A stretch of DNA of 64,000 nt from Clostridia bacterium (GTDB lineage: Bacteria > Bacillota > Clostridia > Oscillospirales > Acutalibacteraceae). A program made the translations under genes and the position numbers. The notes beneath the pieces were generated by a model, which saw only the letters and a program-made list of their open reading frames with translations, did not search any database and was not told where the DNA came from. The stretch covers positions 1 to 64,000 of the forward strand of contig JAFQVM010000023.1 in the NCBI GenBank assembly GCA_017407995.1. The letters run 5' to 3'. This document shows, piece by piece, positions 34,482-44,309 of this stretch; position 1 is the stretch's first letter; the number at the start of each line of letters is the position of its first letter.

Positions 34482-35855
34482 ATGACTGTAAACAATACAA
34501 CGCACATAAAAATCAAACCCGACTTTGAAAGTAACGATTTCTGGGAACCATATTCATCAGATTTGATGGTCGAGTTTCAGCAAGCTCTCGACGAAGGGCT
34601 GGATATTGAAAAATACAAGGATGTTTTTACTTGTGTCTCAATGCTCGCAAAGGGTGAAACAAAAACAAATCTAAGTAATGTTCTTTACGATGTCGTTCTG
34701 AATGCAAAGAAAAACCCTGAATACAAATATATCGAGCCTTCAACCTTAGAGGAGATAAAAGAATTAAGAAAGTTCCATTCGTTTAAAGAGAACGGCTTTG
34801 ATGCCTCCTCGCTCAAGAACAAGATACACGGTGCGTGGATGGGCAGAGTATGCGGATGTCTTTTGGGTAAACCTCTCGAAGGCATCAGGACAAACGAGCT
34901 TATACCTTTGCTCAAAGAAACGGGAAACTACCCCATGCACAGATATGTTCTAAGCACCGATATAACTGAGGAGATGTGCGATAAATACAGCTTTCATCTG
35001 CGCAACAAGGCATATGCCGATACTGTTGACGGTATGCCGGTTGACGACGACACAAACTATGTCGTCTTAGCGCAAAAGATTATCGAAGACTACGGCAGAG
35101 ATTTTTCTCCTAAAAATGTTTCAAAAGCTTGGATTAAATATCAATCTATAGAGTCATACTTTACTGCGGAGAAAGTTGCTTTTCTCAATTTCCTAAACGG
35201 ATATGAGCCTCCAAAATCTGCCATTTATAAAAATCCCTACCGTGAGTGGATAGGTGCACAAATAAGAGGAGATTACTTCGGATATATCAATCCAGGCAAG
35301 CCCGAACTCGCTGCCGAGATGGCTTTCAGAGATGCCTCTATCTCACACGTCAAAAACGGCATCTACGGTGAAATGTTTGTTTCTGCGATGATTGCCTGCG
35401 CCGCAGTGACTGACAATATTGAAGATATAATATTAGGCGGTTTGGCTCAAATTCCCCACACCTCAAGACTGCATGAGGCAATTATAAATGTCTTAAACGA
35501 CTATAAAAACGGTGTTTCCCTCGATGATTGCCGCAAAAAGATACACTCCAAGTTCGATGAACATTCGGGTTACGGCTGGTGTCACACAATCTCTAATGCT
35601 ATGATAGTAGCCGCTGCTCTACTATACGGAAACGGTGATTTCGGAGAATCGCTGTGTATAGCTGTTCAGACAGGCTTTGACACCGACTGCAACGGTGCAA
35701 CCGTCGGCTCAATTATGGGAATGCGAAACGGTATTAAAAATATAGACGATGTTTGGACTAAGCCCGTCAATGATAAAATTCACACCTCTATATTCGGTGT
35801 CGACACAGTAAAGATTTCGGACTGCGTTGAAAAAACTTTGAAACAACTGATATAA
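34482..35855 (+). CDS. ADP-ribosylglycohydrolase-family protein
   Basis: DraG/ARH-fold hydrolase, 457 aa. Metal-binding motifs are visible: KIHGAWMGRVCGCLLGKPLEG (about 108-128), DDDTNYVVLAQ (about 186-196) and the C-terminal TGFDTDCNGATVGSIMGM (about 395-412). The N-terminal about 100 residues are an extra helical segment. AAAGGAGG precedes the ATG. A ribokinase gene follows 17 bp later. This suggests it hydrolyses an N- or O-ribosyl compound and the kinase traps the released ribose, rather than acting in nitrogenase control as DraG does. The exact substrate is unknown. Confidence 0.85.
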   Translation: MTVNNTTHIKIKPDFESNDFWEPYSSDLMVEFQQALDEGLDIEKYKDVFTCVSMLAKGETKTNLSNVLYDVVLNAKKNPEYKYIEPSTLEEIKELRKFHSFKENGFDASSLKNKIHGAWMGRVCGCLLGKPLEGIRTNELIPLLKETGNYPMHRYVLSTDITEEMCDKYSFHLRNKAYADTVDGMPVDDDTNYVVLAQKIIEDYGRDFSPKNVSKAWIKYQSIESYFTAEKVAFLNFLNGYEPPKSAIYKNPYREWIGAQIRGDYFGYINPGKPELAAEMAFRDASISHVKNGIYGEMFVSAMIACAAVTDNIEDIILGGLAQIPHTSRLHEAIINVLNDYKNGVSLDDCRKKIHSKFDEHSGYGWCHTISNAMIVAAALLYGNGDFGESLCIAVQTGFDTDCNGATVGSIMGMRNGIKNIDDVWTKPVNDKIHTSIFGVDTVKISDCVEKTLKQLI

Positions 35856-35871
35856 AACAAGGAGGCAGCTT

Positions 35872-36768
35872 ATGAGCAAAAATATTCTTGTTATCGGAAG
35901 CGCAAATATGGATTTAACAATCCATACCGACCGTATGCCCAAACTCGGCGAAACTGTTGTGGGTCACGACTTTTCATTGAATTCAGGCGGCAAGGGCGCT
36001 AATCAGGCCGTTGCTGTCGCAAAGCTTGGCGGTAATATAAAATTCCTCGGAGCCGTGGGAAATGATGCGTACGGCGAAAAGCTTCTCAAAGACTTCGAAA
36101 AATACGGAGTGATTTTTGAAGGTATCAAGTCAACTGATGTTTCAACAGGTACTGCAAGCATCACAGTTGTCGGAAGTGACAACTTCATAATACTCAATGC
36201 AGGCGCCAATGATTTAATGACACCCAAACTCATTGAGGAAAATGCTGACCTTATAAAAGCTGCAGATTATCTGATTATGCAGCTTGAAATACCCGTAGAA
36301 ACCGTTTTGCGTGCCGCTCAAATCGCAAAGAATGCTGGTACAAAAGTTGTCCTCAACCCCGCTCCGTATAAAGACTTGCCTGAAGAAATCTACAAATTTA
36401 TAGATATTATAATCCCCAACGAGCATGAGGCACAGTTGGCAACAGGCATTGAAGTAACAGACAACGAAAGTACAGAATCGGCTATCAACGCTCTTAAGCA
36501 AAAAGGCATAGAAACTGTTATAATCACACTCGGTGCAAAGGGATGTGCATATAATACGGATGGCAAAATTCACTTTCAGCCCGCAGAAAAATCCAAGGCT
36601 GTTGACACAACTTCCGCAGGTGACAGCTTTATAGGTGCCCTTTGCTGCAGACTTGCTTTAGAGGACAGTCTTCCCGACGCTGTAAAATACGCTACAAAAG
36701 TAGCCGCAATAACCGTCAGCAGATACGGTGCAAGCGATTCTATACCGTTTGCTCACGAAGTTAAATAA
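35872..36768 (+). CDS. rbsK: Ribokinase (PfkB family)
   Basis: Phosphorylates ribose to ribose-5-phosphate in the cytoplasm. Signatures: GSANMDLTIHTDRMPKLGET (start), NSGGKGANQAVAVAKLGG (substrate binding, about 37-54), NPAPYKDLP, and the catalytic DTTSAGDSFIGAL (about 243-255). 298 aa, standard. Co-transcribed with the ADP-ribosylglycohydrolase gene, with a good AAGGAGG site. No rbs transporter is adjacent. Some PfkB kinases use other pentoses or nucleosides, so ribose is the likeliest but not proven substrate. Confidence 0.88.
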   Translation: MSKNILVIGSANMDLTIHTDRMPKLGETVVGHDFSLNSGGKGANQAVAVAKLGGNIKFLGAVGNDAYGEKLLKDFEKYGVIFEGIKSTDVSTGTASITVVGSDNFIILNAGANDLMTPKLIEENADLIKAADYLIMQLEIPVETVLRAAQIAKNAGTKVVLNPAPYKDLPEEIYKFIDIIIPNEHEAQLATGIEVTDNESTESAINALKQKGIETVIITLGAKGCAYNTDGKIHFQPAEKSKAVDTTSAGDSFIGALCCRLALEDSLPDAVKYATKVAAITVSRYGASDSIPFAHEVK

Positions 36769-36772
36769 AATA

Positions 36773-36799
36773 GTGCCCTGCAGTTAAACTGCAGGGCGC
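36773..36799. terminator. Bidirectional terminator
   Basis: GTGCCCTGCAGTT-AAACTGCAGGGCGC hairpin between rbsK and the convergent alpha-galactosidase gene, with A/T-rich flanks. Confidence 0.8.
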
Positions 36800-36802
36800 T
36801 TG

Positions 36803-38950
36803 TTATTTTATGACCTCATATAGTATGAGCTCTGATGACATTGATGACGGAATATCAACAATTATTCCGTTTTGGCGAAGCTCTCTGCCCGAAAGCACAA
36901 AGCTGCTCCTGTCATTATCAAGGGTGACTTTGTAACTTTTAGACACATCCACACCTTTTAGTCTGACTTTCACTTCACTTTTTTGCGTTTGTGCCATTGA
37001 AAATACAGTCATTGCACCTCTGTCACCGTCGGGCGATGCTATTTCTAAAACAGTAAAGCCGTCCTCCAGGGTTTTCTTCGTTTCGGGAGTATGGTGGAAA
37101 ATCTTACAGTTTGGAAGGAACGGTCGGATAAAATCCTTATACACAGATACGCTGTGACGTACAAACTCCATTTGAGCTGTGTTTACCGTTGCCGCTGCAG
37201 GAGCTATAACATTAAGCGACATATGACCTAACATCGTATTACGCATCTGTGCATCGAGTGAACCAAACTTATGACAGTTCATACCTGCAAACAAGCGGTC
37301 AACTCGCTCCGGTGGCAATGCCATTGTCATACCATTTGTTATCATTACAGATGTAGGTGCACACTGACAGTCGGACACCCATGTATGATGAAATGCCTTC
37401 ATTATTGCGAGGTCACTACGTCCCCCGCCGCCTGCACAATTCTCAAAAATAACATTCGGAAAACGCTTTTTCAGATTACTATACATCTTACATACTGCTT
37501 TAAAATGGCGAACAGACAGACATTCCTTGCGTCTGCTGCCTGCATCACGCATATTATAGTACTCGGTATAATCGACATTATTGTCAACACGCAGCAAGTC
37601 CAGCTTATATTCGCTTATTATCCTCGCAAGCTCATCCTCTGCCCACTTTGCAGCCTGAGGATTTGTAAAATCAATAAGTCTTCGTGTACTGTCCCCAAAA
37701 ACATTCGGCGCACGCCACTCGGGGTGCTCACTGTAAGCACCGCTGAGCTTACCAAGACTCTCGATATCTGCCCACAGACCAAACTTCATGTCGTTAGCGT
37801 GGCAATATTCAGAAATTTCGCCTATTCCGTTAGGATAACGTTCGGGGCTTGGAATGTTGGTTCCTGTAAAATCTCCCCACTCAGTTTCACGGTCAGGCGG
37901 ACACTCCCAGCCTGCATCAACGATAAACACCTCGCCACCCATCTGTGCGAACTGATTTATAAACGCTTTGCTCGTTTCGACACTCATATCGTGTTCGGCA
38001 CCCATTCCGCAGCCGACAAGATTAATAGAATTATCAATCTCAGGTGAATTAAGCACTGTCTTTCTTATATGAGCATGCATCTCGTTGACAGCATCATCTA
38101 TATCACCTTGCACAAGACCCATATGTACTCCAGGACTTGTAAGACTCTCATGTGGCCCCAAAACATACATAGGATTGTGTGCGGCTATCTCAGCCTTAAA
38201 AGAAAGGTGTGTTGTGTCACGTTCAGGCTGTGCATTGTAGTCCACCGTAAAACGGCAGCCGCCACTCCACTCTATCTGTGCAAACCAAATTTTGCCCATA
38301 ACATTGTTGCGGATAAACACAAGAGGATGACGGAAACGGTCTCGGTTATATCGACTGTCAACACAAGTGACCTCGGCACTTAACGGATGCCACGCAAACT
38401 TGCCCTCATGTCCCCAACTGTCACTATCAAAGTACCCTATTGAGTAAAAGTCCTCTACTTTATTAGAGTATGTCAGCCTATCGGCTTCCATCGTTTCCAA
38501 ACCGCCGCTTAAAACACTCAACCTGCTGACATTTAAATAACCGTCAGAAAGGTTTTCTATCTCAAGATAACGTGTAAACATCTGTGTACCGTCAAGAATG
38601 GTATGTACTTTAATACGAACAGGCTTTATTCTGCTCTCTAAGACCAGTACGGTCTTTACGCAGGTCTTTTCCCTCTCAACAATAAAATCAACGAATTCAA
38701 GGTCAAAATCTACACTCTGACCGTCTATCTCAACATTAAATGCAAATGGCTCCATATAGTGCCTCTTGTCAAGTCGTGTCGGAAAATTAGTAAGCACATT
38801 CAAAGGGTATCCTGCAGCGTTATAACCGCAAGACAGTAAGGCTCCCTGAAAAAGCGTCTCCTCATATACAAGATTTCCGCTTCTGTAACAAAACACTGGA
38901 TTTTCGCCCTGCTGATAAAATATATCATAAAAACTGTGATTGTTTTTCAT
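36803..38950 (-). CDS. GH36-type alpha-galactosidase
   Basis: A 715-aa GH36/clan-D enzyme. The beta-sandwich N-domain precedes a TIM barrel with FIVDAGWECPPDRETEWGD (about 338-356), KFGLWADIESL, LDLLRVDNNVDY (candidate nucleophile Asp), FENCAGGGGRSDL, and HTWVSDCQCAP (candidate acid/base Asp). It lacks a signal peptide, so it likely hydrolyses imported alpha-galactosides such as raffinose-type sugars or host galactosyl glycans. The start at 38950 has AAGGA 9 nt upstream; ATG at 38959 overlaps it. Divergent from a sugar isomerase gene with a shared control region. Confidence 0.85.
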   Translation of the reverse strand: MKNNHSFYDIFYQQGENPVFCYRSGNLVYEETLFQGALLSCGYNAAGYPLNVLTNFPTRLDKRHYMEPFAFNVEIDGQSVDFDLEFVDFIVEREKTCVKTVLVLESRIKPVRIKVHTILDGTQMFTRYLEIENLSDGYLNVSRLSVLSGGLETMEADRLTYSNKVEDFYSIGYFDSDSWGHEGKFAWHPLSAEVTCVDSRYNRDRFRHPLVFIRNNVMGKIWFAQIEWSGGCRFTVDYNAQPERDTTHLSFKAEIAAHNPMYVLGPHESLTSPGVHMGLVQGDIDDAVNEMHAHIRKTVLNSPEIDNSINLVGCGMGAEHDMSVETSKAFINQFAQMGGEVFIVDAGWECPPDRETEWGDFTGTNIPSPERYPNGIGEISEYCHANDMKFGLWADIESLGKLSGAYSEHPEWRAPNVFGDSTRRLIDFTNPQAAKWAEDELARIISEYKLDLLRVDNNVDYTEYYNMRDAGSRRKECLSVRHFKAVCKMYSNLKKRFPNVIFENCAGGGGRSDLAIMKAFHHTWVSDCQCAPTSVMITNGMTMALPPERVDRLFAGMNCHKFGSLDAQMRNTMLGHMSLNVIAPAAATVNTAQMEFVRHSVSVYKDFIRPFLPNCKIFHHTPETKKTLEDGFTVLEIASPDGDRGAMTVFSMAQTQKSEVKVRLKGVDVSKSYKVTLDNDRSSFVLSGRELRQNGIIVDIPSSMSSELILYEVIK

Positions 38951-39042
38951 TGTCACCATTCCTTATGCTGAACATAGGTTGCTTTTTTAATTATGCACTT
39001 TTTTAAAAGTGCTGTCAATGTATATAAATACATTTATATTAT

Positions 39043-39070
39043 TGATTTTTCATTAATAAAAAGGTATTAT
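39043..39070 (+). promoter_or_regulatory. SigA-type promoter of the TIM-barrel isomerase gene
   Basis: TTGATT (39043-39048), 16-nt spacer, TATTAT (39065-39070), 34 bp before the ATG. Confidence 0.6.
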
Positions 39071-39104
39071 GTAACTGTTAAAAACAACAAAAAGGACTGA
39101 TGTT

Positions 39105-39929
39105 ATGAAGCTCGGTATTATTAACGGTTGGAGTGAAGGCTGTATCAAATACGTTCACGACAAGGGGCTTGAGGCAGTTGAATTCTGCGTAAATGACAAA
39201 TATGATTCAAATGAATTTCTCGCTCAGGCCCAAGCTATTAAAGGCTACAGCGAAAAGTATGGTGTGGCTGTCGGCTCAATAGGACGCTGGGGTATGGATA
39301 GAATAGACGACAACGGAGATGTAATCCCCGAAGCTCTTCAGCACGACAAAAACCTTATTACTGCTGCATCAATAATCGGCTGTCCTGTTTACAACTGCGG
39401 TATTAACTACACCGACAGCAAAAGCTTCTTTGAAAACTGTGAAATTGCAATTAACTACTTCAAAACGCTTGTAGACTTTGCAAAAGACAAGAATGTAAAA
39501 ATAGCTTCATATAACTGCGACTGGGCAAACTTCGTCATCGAACCGAAAGTATGGGAGCCCGTTCTTTCGGCTGTACCCGAGTTAGGTCTTAAATACGATG
39601 CTTCGCACTGTCTTCGCAGAGGCGGCAACTATCTCAAGGAAATGCTCGATTTCGGTGACAGAATATATCACTTCCATCTCAAAGGCTCTGTCTACATAGA
39701 CGGCGAGCACTACGATGATGCTCCCGCAGGACTTGACCAGACAGACTGGAAAACCGTTATGGATATCCTTTACACCAAAAACTACGATGGTATGCTCTCT
39801 ATTGAGCCTCATTCAAGCTACTGGGAAGGTAAAAAAGGTCAATGGGCAATTGACTATACAATAAACTATTTCAGACCTTTCATAATGCCCGAAGATTATG
39901 AATACAGCGATAATCCTTATATGCCGTAA
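39105..39929 (+). CDS. Sugar phosphate isomerase/epimerase-like TIM-barrel protein
   Basis: A 274-aa xylose-isomerase-like (AP_endonuc_2) barrel. Conserved metal-site blocks are AVEFCVNDKYD, VYNCGINYTDS, LKYDASHCLRRGG (about 163-175), YHFHLKGSVY and GMLSIEPHSSYWEG. Members isomerise or epimerise sugars or inositols. It sits between alpha-galactosidase and beta-galactosidase genes, so a role in downstream sugar handling is likely. AAAGGA precedes the ATG. Own terminator follows. Confidence 0.8.
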   Translation: MKLGIINGWSEGCIKYVHDKGLEAVEFCVNDKYDSNEFLAQAQAIKGYSEKYGVAVGSIGRWGMDRIDDNGDVIPEALQHDKNLITAASIIGCPVYNCGINYTDSKSFFENCEIAINYFKTLVDFAKDKNVKIASYNCDWANFVIEPKVWEPVLSAVPELGLKYDASHCLRRGGNYLKEMLDFGDRIYHFHLKGSVYIDGEHYDDAPAGLDQTDWKTVMDILYTKNYDGMLSIEPHSSYWEGKKGQWAIDYTINYFRPFIMPEDYEYSDNPYMP

Positions 39930-39932
39930 GAG

Positions 39933-39973
39933 AACGAACCTTTGGTCGATATCAACCAAAGGTTCGTTTTTTT
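39933..39973. terminator. Bidirectional terminator
   Basis: AACGAACCTTTGGT / ACCAAAGGTTCGTT hairpin followed by a T run, between the isomerase gene and the convergent GH2 gene. Confidence 0.88.
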
Positions 39974-42251
39974 ATCCTATAGATATCTCTGCACTCAAGC
40001 CATCCTTTGTATATGCGTGCAACGTTATACCGCTGTCCGTCTCCCCTGCTCTTATGTATACTATTGCTCTGCCTCTGTAGGTTGAGCGATATTTTTCTGC
40101 ATAGCAGGTCAGGTCATCGGGTTTTCCGTTTTCTATTCCGAGAATTTCTCCGTCACCGACAAGCTGATAATATATCACCTTGTCGTCAGCGCCGGCGATA
40201 TGCCCGTCTTTATCCAACAATGTTACTTCAGCCTGAATAACATTTTGCCCACTCGCTTGCAAAAGAATTTCTTGGGCTGCACCCGAAGAGCACAATTCAT
40301 CCTCAGCACCTAATACTTTAGCGGTAAGAACACCCTCTTCAAACGGAAGCTCCCATGTCACCCTGCAGCCGTCAGCATCAGTTATCTCTTTTTCACCAAG
40401 CGACTTGCCATTTAAGAAAAGTTCTGCCCGCTCGGCATTCGTATAACAACTCACAGACATTGTTTCACCGTTCTCACCTGAGTACACAAAAGAATCCGTC
40501 CACACACTCGTATGCTCTTTATCGCCCTTTGATACAGCTATTTTAACAAACGGTGTATCAGTCCATAGAGCCTTTCTGCAATAGTACAAAGGCTTTTCGT
40601 ATCCGCAAAGGTCGAGCATGCCCGCCTGAGATATTCTCGTCGGCCAGCCTCTGCATTCGCCTAAAAAGTCAATGCCTGTCCACAAAAACTGTCCGCAGAT
40701 ATATTCGTTATCCCGAACAGCATACCACGCTAACGGGTCGTGACTGTTCTCGCTTCCAAAGATAACCCTGTCAGGGAAACGCTTGTGGTCCTCCTCATAA
40801 AAATGCTCTCTGTAATTATATCCCGATACATCAAGCGCATCGGCAAAGCCTGTGCGTGTCGACAGCTCCGGAAATGAAAGCGCAGAGAGTACAGGTCGGG
40901 TTGAGTCTGCATTATGTACTATCTCAACAAGCTCTTTCGCAACAGTTGTAAGCCGTCTTGCATCCGGCTTTTTATCATCATACCTACGCTCCTGTGCAGG
41001 CTTATTTGCATCGTTGTTGCCCAAAACCTCGTCAAAAAGAGGTGTTACATACGGGTCATTGGGATAATCAATCTCATTGCCGATTGACCAGAGAATTACG
41101 CTCGGATGGTTTCTGTCACGCAGAACCATAGCTTCAAGGTCAGCTTTGTGCCAAAACGGAAAATCTTCTGCATATCCAAATCGCTTCGGCGGATAGACAT
41201 TATGACCCTGCCACCACTTGTTTTTAGCGCCCTCCCACTCATCAAAAGCCTCGTCCATAACAAGCAAGCCAAGCTTGTCACAAAGATACAGCAAATCTTC
41301 TGACGGCGGATTATGCGCTGTACGCAAAGCGTTACATCCCGCATCCTTAAACTTTTTCAAGCGTCTTTCCCACACACATGCAGGTACTGCCGCACCCAGG
41401 GCTCCTGCATCATGATGCACACAAACACCTTTAAGTTTCATGTTTACACCATTGAGATAAAAACCCTTGTTGGGGTCGAAAACTGCAGTACGGATTCCAA
41501 ACGGTATGGTTATCTCGTCAACTGTTTCGCCACCCTTTAAGGCGCAGCAGCGAAGATTATACAGAGCAGGATTGTCAGGCGACCAGAGGTCAGCATCAAG
41601 TACCTCTACTGTAACCTCATCGGTAGCTCCTGCCCCCTTACAAGATGCAACAGGAGCTCCGTTTTTATCTTCAACATAAAACTCAGCACCGTCGCAGTCT
41701 ATAGTCTGATAAGAAATCTGAAGCTGGGCAGTACCGTCTTTAACGCTCTTTGTGCAAACAAAAACTCCATCTTTCTTAAAACAGCAAAGGTCAGATATCT
41801 CCAAAGTGACATCCCTGTAAATTCCGCTGCCTGTAAACCATCTTGAGTCGGCAACCTCTTCATGTTCAACACGAACACAAATTACGTTTTCGCCTGCACG
41901 CACAAAATCGGTTATATCAAAAGTAAAAGTGGAATAGCCGTACGCTCTGCCACCGAGATAGTTACTGTTTATCCATACTCTGGAATGCTTATACACGCCA
42001 CCGAAAGTAACACGCACTCGCTTCACGCTAACATCATCAGACAAAATAAAATGCTTGCGGTACCACGCTGTACCGCCAGGCAGATATCCTGTGCCGCTGG
42101 CATAACTTTTGTCAAACGGATGCTCTACAGACCAGTCATGAGGAATTGTGACACAGCGCCATGCGCTATCGTCATAGCCCATGTAATCAGCATCTGCTAC
42201 ATCTCCGAGATGAAACTTCCAATCTTTATTTAAGTTTATCAAATTTCCCAT
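39972..42251 (-). CDS. GH2 beta-galactosidase-type glycoside hydrolase
   Basis: A 759-aa GH2 enzyme: N-terminal sugar-binding domain (KDWKFHLGD, TIPHDWSVEHPFD, GTAWYRKHF), Ig-like domain, TIM barrel and C-terminal DUF4982/Big-like region. Catalytic motifs are LRTAHNPPSEDLLYLCDKLG, ILWSIGNEID (acid/base Glu in GNE) and VIFGSENSHDPLAWY (nucleophile Glu). No signal peptide. Beta-galactosidase is the most common activity of this DUF4982 subgroup, but beta-glucuronidase or others are possible. The ATG at 42251 has GGAG 8 nt upstream; the frame extends to 42290 without one. Confidence 0.86.
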   Translation of the reverse strand: MGNLINLNKDWKFHLGDVADADYMGYDDSAWRCVTIPHDWSVEHPFDKSYASGTGYLPGGTAWYRKHFILSDDVSVKRVRVTFGGVYKHSRVWINSNYLGGRAYGYSTFTFDITDFVRAGENVICVRVEHEEVADSRWFTGSGIYRDVTLEISDLCCFKKDGVFVCTKSVKDGTAQLQISYQTIDCDGAEFYVEDKNGAPVASCKGAGATDEVTVEVLDADLWSPDNPALYNLRCCALKGGETVDEITIPFGIRTAVFDPNKGFYLNGVNMKLKGVCVHHDAGALGAAVPACVWERRLKKFKDAGCNALRTAHNPPSEDLLYLCDKLGLLVMDEAFDEWEGAKNKWWQGHNVYPPKRFGYAEDFPFWHKADLEAMVLRDRNHPSVILWSIGNEIDYPNDPYVTPLFDEVLGNNDANKPAQERRYDDKKPDARRLTTVAKELVEIVHNADSTRPVLSALSFPELSTRTGFADALDVSGYNYREHFYEEDHKRFPDRVIFGSENSHDPLAWYAVRDNEYICGQFLWTGIDFLGECRGWPTRISQAGMLDLCGYEKPLYYCRKALWTDTPFVKIAVSKGDKEHTSVWTDSFVYSGENGETMSVSCYTNAERAELFLNGKSLGEKEITDADGCRVTWELPFEEGVLTAKVLGAEDELCSSGAAQEILLQASGQNVIQAEVTLLDKDGHIAGADDKVIYYQLVGDGEILGIENGKPDDLTCYAEKYRSTYRGRAIVYIRAGETDSGITLHAYTKDGLSAEISIG

Positions 42252-42351
42252 AGCTCTATCTCCAAACAAGGATTTTAATAAGTATAACACGGTTTTGTGA
42301 AAATGTATATCTTGTATATACTAATAAAAAGTTTTTTACAACAATAAAATA

Positions 42352-42417
42352 CACAGCAACTTTCTCTATTTTTTTTCAATTTTTGTAACACATGGAAAAA
42401 ATGAAAAAGTTGCTGTT
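42352..42417 (+). promoter_or_regulatory. Long hairpin upstream of purC
   Basis: ACAGCAACTTT at the left and AAAGTTGCTGT at the right form an 11-bp stem extended by TTTTTTTC/GAAAAAA, with T-rich sequence after it. It lies 80 bp upstream of the purC start and after no plus-strand gene, so it may be a leader attenuator rather than a terminator of a neighbour. Confidence 0.45.
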
Positions 42418-42498
42418 TTCTTTCTAAAAACCGCTATACAAATCACTAATTTTGTGATAAAGTAAAAGTGCTTTTCAAATCAAAAGGAGTGTTAAAAC

Positions 42499-43182
42499 AT
42501 GAAAAAAGTTTACGAAGGAAAGACAAAAGACGTTTATTCACTCGACAACGGCAATGTAATGCTTAAGTTCAAGGATGACTGCACAGGCAAAGACGGCGTT
42601 TTTGACCCAGGCGAAAACAGTGTTGGCCTCACCATCGAAGGTATCGGCAAGGCAAACCTTGAAACATCTATCCACTACTTTGAGCTTCTCAAAAAAGCCG
42701 GTATTAAAACTCACTACGTCAGCGCTAACCTCGATGACGCTACTATGGAAGTTCTGCCCGGTAAAGTTTTCGGTCACGGTCTTGAGGTTATCTGCCGCCT
42801 TGTTGCAACAGGCAGCTTTATCCGCAGATATGGCGAATACATAGAAGACGGTACTGTTCTTGAAGGCGGATACGTTGAATGCACCTTTAAAAACGACGCT
42901 CTTGGCGACCCCCTTGTAACAGGCGAAGGCCTTGCTGCTCTCGGCATCATGACTCCAGAGATGTTTGAAAGCATGAAAGAGCAGACTCTCAAAATTACAA
43001 AGATTGTTGCTGACGACCTTAAGTCAATCGGTCTTGACTTGTGGGATATCAAGTTCGAGTTCGGCTACAACAACGATGAGGTTATCCTTATAGACGAAAT
43101 CGCCTCAGGTAATATGCGTGTTTACAAGGACGGCAAAATCGTCAATCCCGTTGACCTTACAAAGCTCATCCTTAACAGATAA
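42499..43182 (+). CDS. purC: Phosphoribosylaminoimidazole-succinocarboxamide synthase
   Basis: Step of de novo purine synthesis joining CAIR and aspartate with ATP. Motifs: [26 protein letters not shown] N-terminus, [15 protein letters not shown] (about 98-112), [17 protein letters not shown] and [16 protein letters not shown]. 227 aa, standard. Strong site AAAGGAG before the ATG. It is not next to other pur genes, which is notable since purC is usually in a pur operon. Confidence 0.94.
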   Translation: MKKVYEGKTKDVYSLDNGNVMLKFKDDCTGKDGVFDPGENSVGLTIEGIGKANLETSIHYFELLKKAGIKTHYVSANLDDATMEVLPGKVFGHGLEVICRLVATGSFIRRYGEYIEDGTVLEGGYVECTFKNDALGDPLVTGEGLAALGIMTPEMFESMKEQTLKITKIVADDLKSIGLDLWDIKFEFGYNNDEVILIDEIASGNMRVYKDGKIVNPVDLTKLILNR

Positions 43183-43191
43183 ATCAAAAAG

Positions 43192-43227
43192 AAACAAGGA
43201 CCTTCGGTTAAACGAAGGTCCTTGTTT
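43192..43227. terminator. Terminator between purC and the lipoprotein gene
   Basis: AAACAAGGACCTTCG / CGAAGGTCCTTGTTT hairpin between convergent genes. Confidence 0.88.
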
Positions 43228-43238
43228 ATAAGCACTTT

Positions 43239-44309
43239 TTAAAAAGCAAAGAACGTTGATACGTACATTCCGTCTATAACACTGTCAATCTCTTTCGCTT
43301 TTGTCAATTTAGGTTTCGACAAATCATAAACCGCTATTTTATCCATCGAAAGCCAATAAAGATAATCTCCGCTGATTTGAATATGCACAGCCGGCTCATC
43401 AAGCTCCTGCGTTCTTATCTCTTTAGTGTCAAGGTCAAAAAACGTCAGCCCCTGACCTTCCATTGATATTGGATTTGTATTGGATAAAACCAACTCGTTT
43501 TTATACTTTATAATTTTTTGACATGGGTACTTCGCACCCATCTTTAAAACTTCAATCTCCCCTGTTGCCAAATCTAAGCATATTAAATCGCTTATGAAAA
43601 CCTCTTCATTGTTTGCATTAAGCTTTGACAACGGAGCTATATACAGTTTCCCTTCAAGTTCCAGCATATCATTAACATTAAAAAGATATTCTAAAACATC
43701 ATAACTCTTTTTGACCGTCAAAGTCTCTTCATCCAACAGATATAATGTAGCATAACTGTTGTCGCTATCAAAATCCGACGCAACAAGATACACCGTATCA
43801 CCACAGGCATAAACATAGCTCATGCCAAAACCGTCAAGCTCAAATGTCTTCTTTTCTCCTGTTTCTACATCAAGACGGGTCAATGTCGACACGTGATTTA
43901 GTCCCGTAATTGTATAAACACTATTCCCCTGTGCATACATTGCGTATATTGATGGGAATGAAAGCTCAAGGGTTTTAACCTCGTTGGTCTTCAAATTAAC
44001 CATAATAACTTTTTCGTTTGATGACTTAATTTTGTCCCCGTAAGACTCTGAAACTGCATATACTTTGTCACCTGTATATACTGCAGGATTTGAATATGAA
44101 CCAAGAAATGAAATGTCCATATCGGTTGAATACAGTTTCTCTAAATCACTGTTAAGATAATTTAGTTTGGATTTATTTTTCGAATACGTAAAAACCCCGA
44201 TACTCGGTACTGAGTCTTCATTAGTATTATCCTTTTTATCGACCGAACAAGAAGTTAATGCTGCAACAAAAATCAGCGTTGCAAATAATAAAGCAATTGC
44301 TTTTTTCAT
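43239..44309 (-). CDS. Lipoprotein with beta-propeller-like repeats
   Basis: A 356-aa surface lipoprotein. Signal sequence MKKAIALLFATLIFVAALTSC ends in lipobox ALTSC. The remainder is made of repeated strands of the DUF5050/YncE style (VYTGDKVYAVSESYGDK, VTGLNH-type, GDTVYLVASDFDSDNSYATLYLLDEETL), which suggests a beta-propeller of about six blades. No catalytic residues are apparent. AGGTGAT precedes the ATG. The gene stands alone between purC and an AT-rich gap. Confidence 0.68.
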   Translation of the reverse strand: MKKAIALLFATLIFVAALTSCSVDKKDNTNEDSVPSIGVFTYSKNKSKLNYLNSDLEKLYSTDMDISFLGSYSNPAVYTGDKVYAVSESYGDKIKSSNEKVIMVNLKTNEVKTLELSFPSIYAMYAQGNSVYTITGLNHVSTLTRLDVETGEKKTFELDGFGMSYVYACGDTVYLVASDFDSDNSYATLYLLDEETLTVKKSYDVLEYLFNVNDMLELEGKLYIAPLSKLNANNEEVFISDLICLDLATGEIEVLKMGAKYPCQKIIKYKNELVLSNTNPISMEGQGLTFFDLDTKEIRTQELDEPAVHIQISGDYLYWLSMDKIAVYDLSKPKLTKAKEIDSVIDGMYVSTFFAF

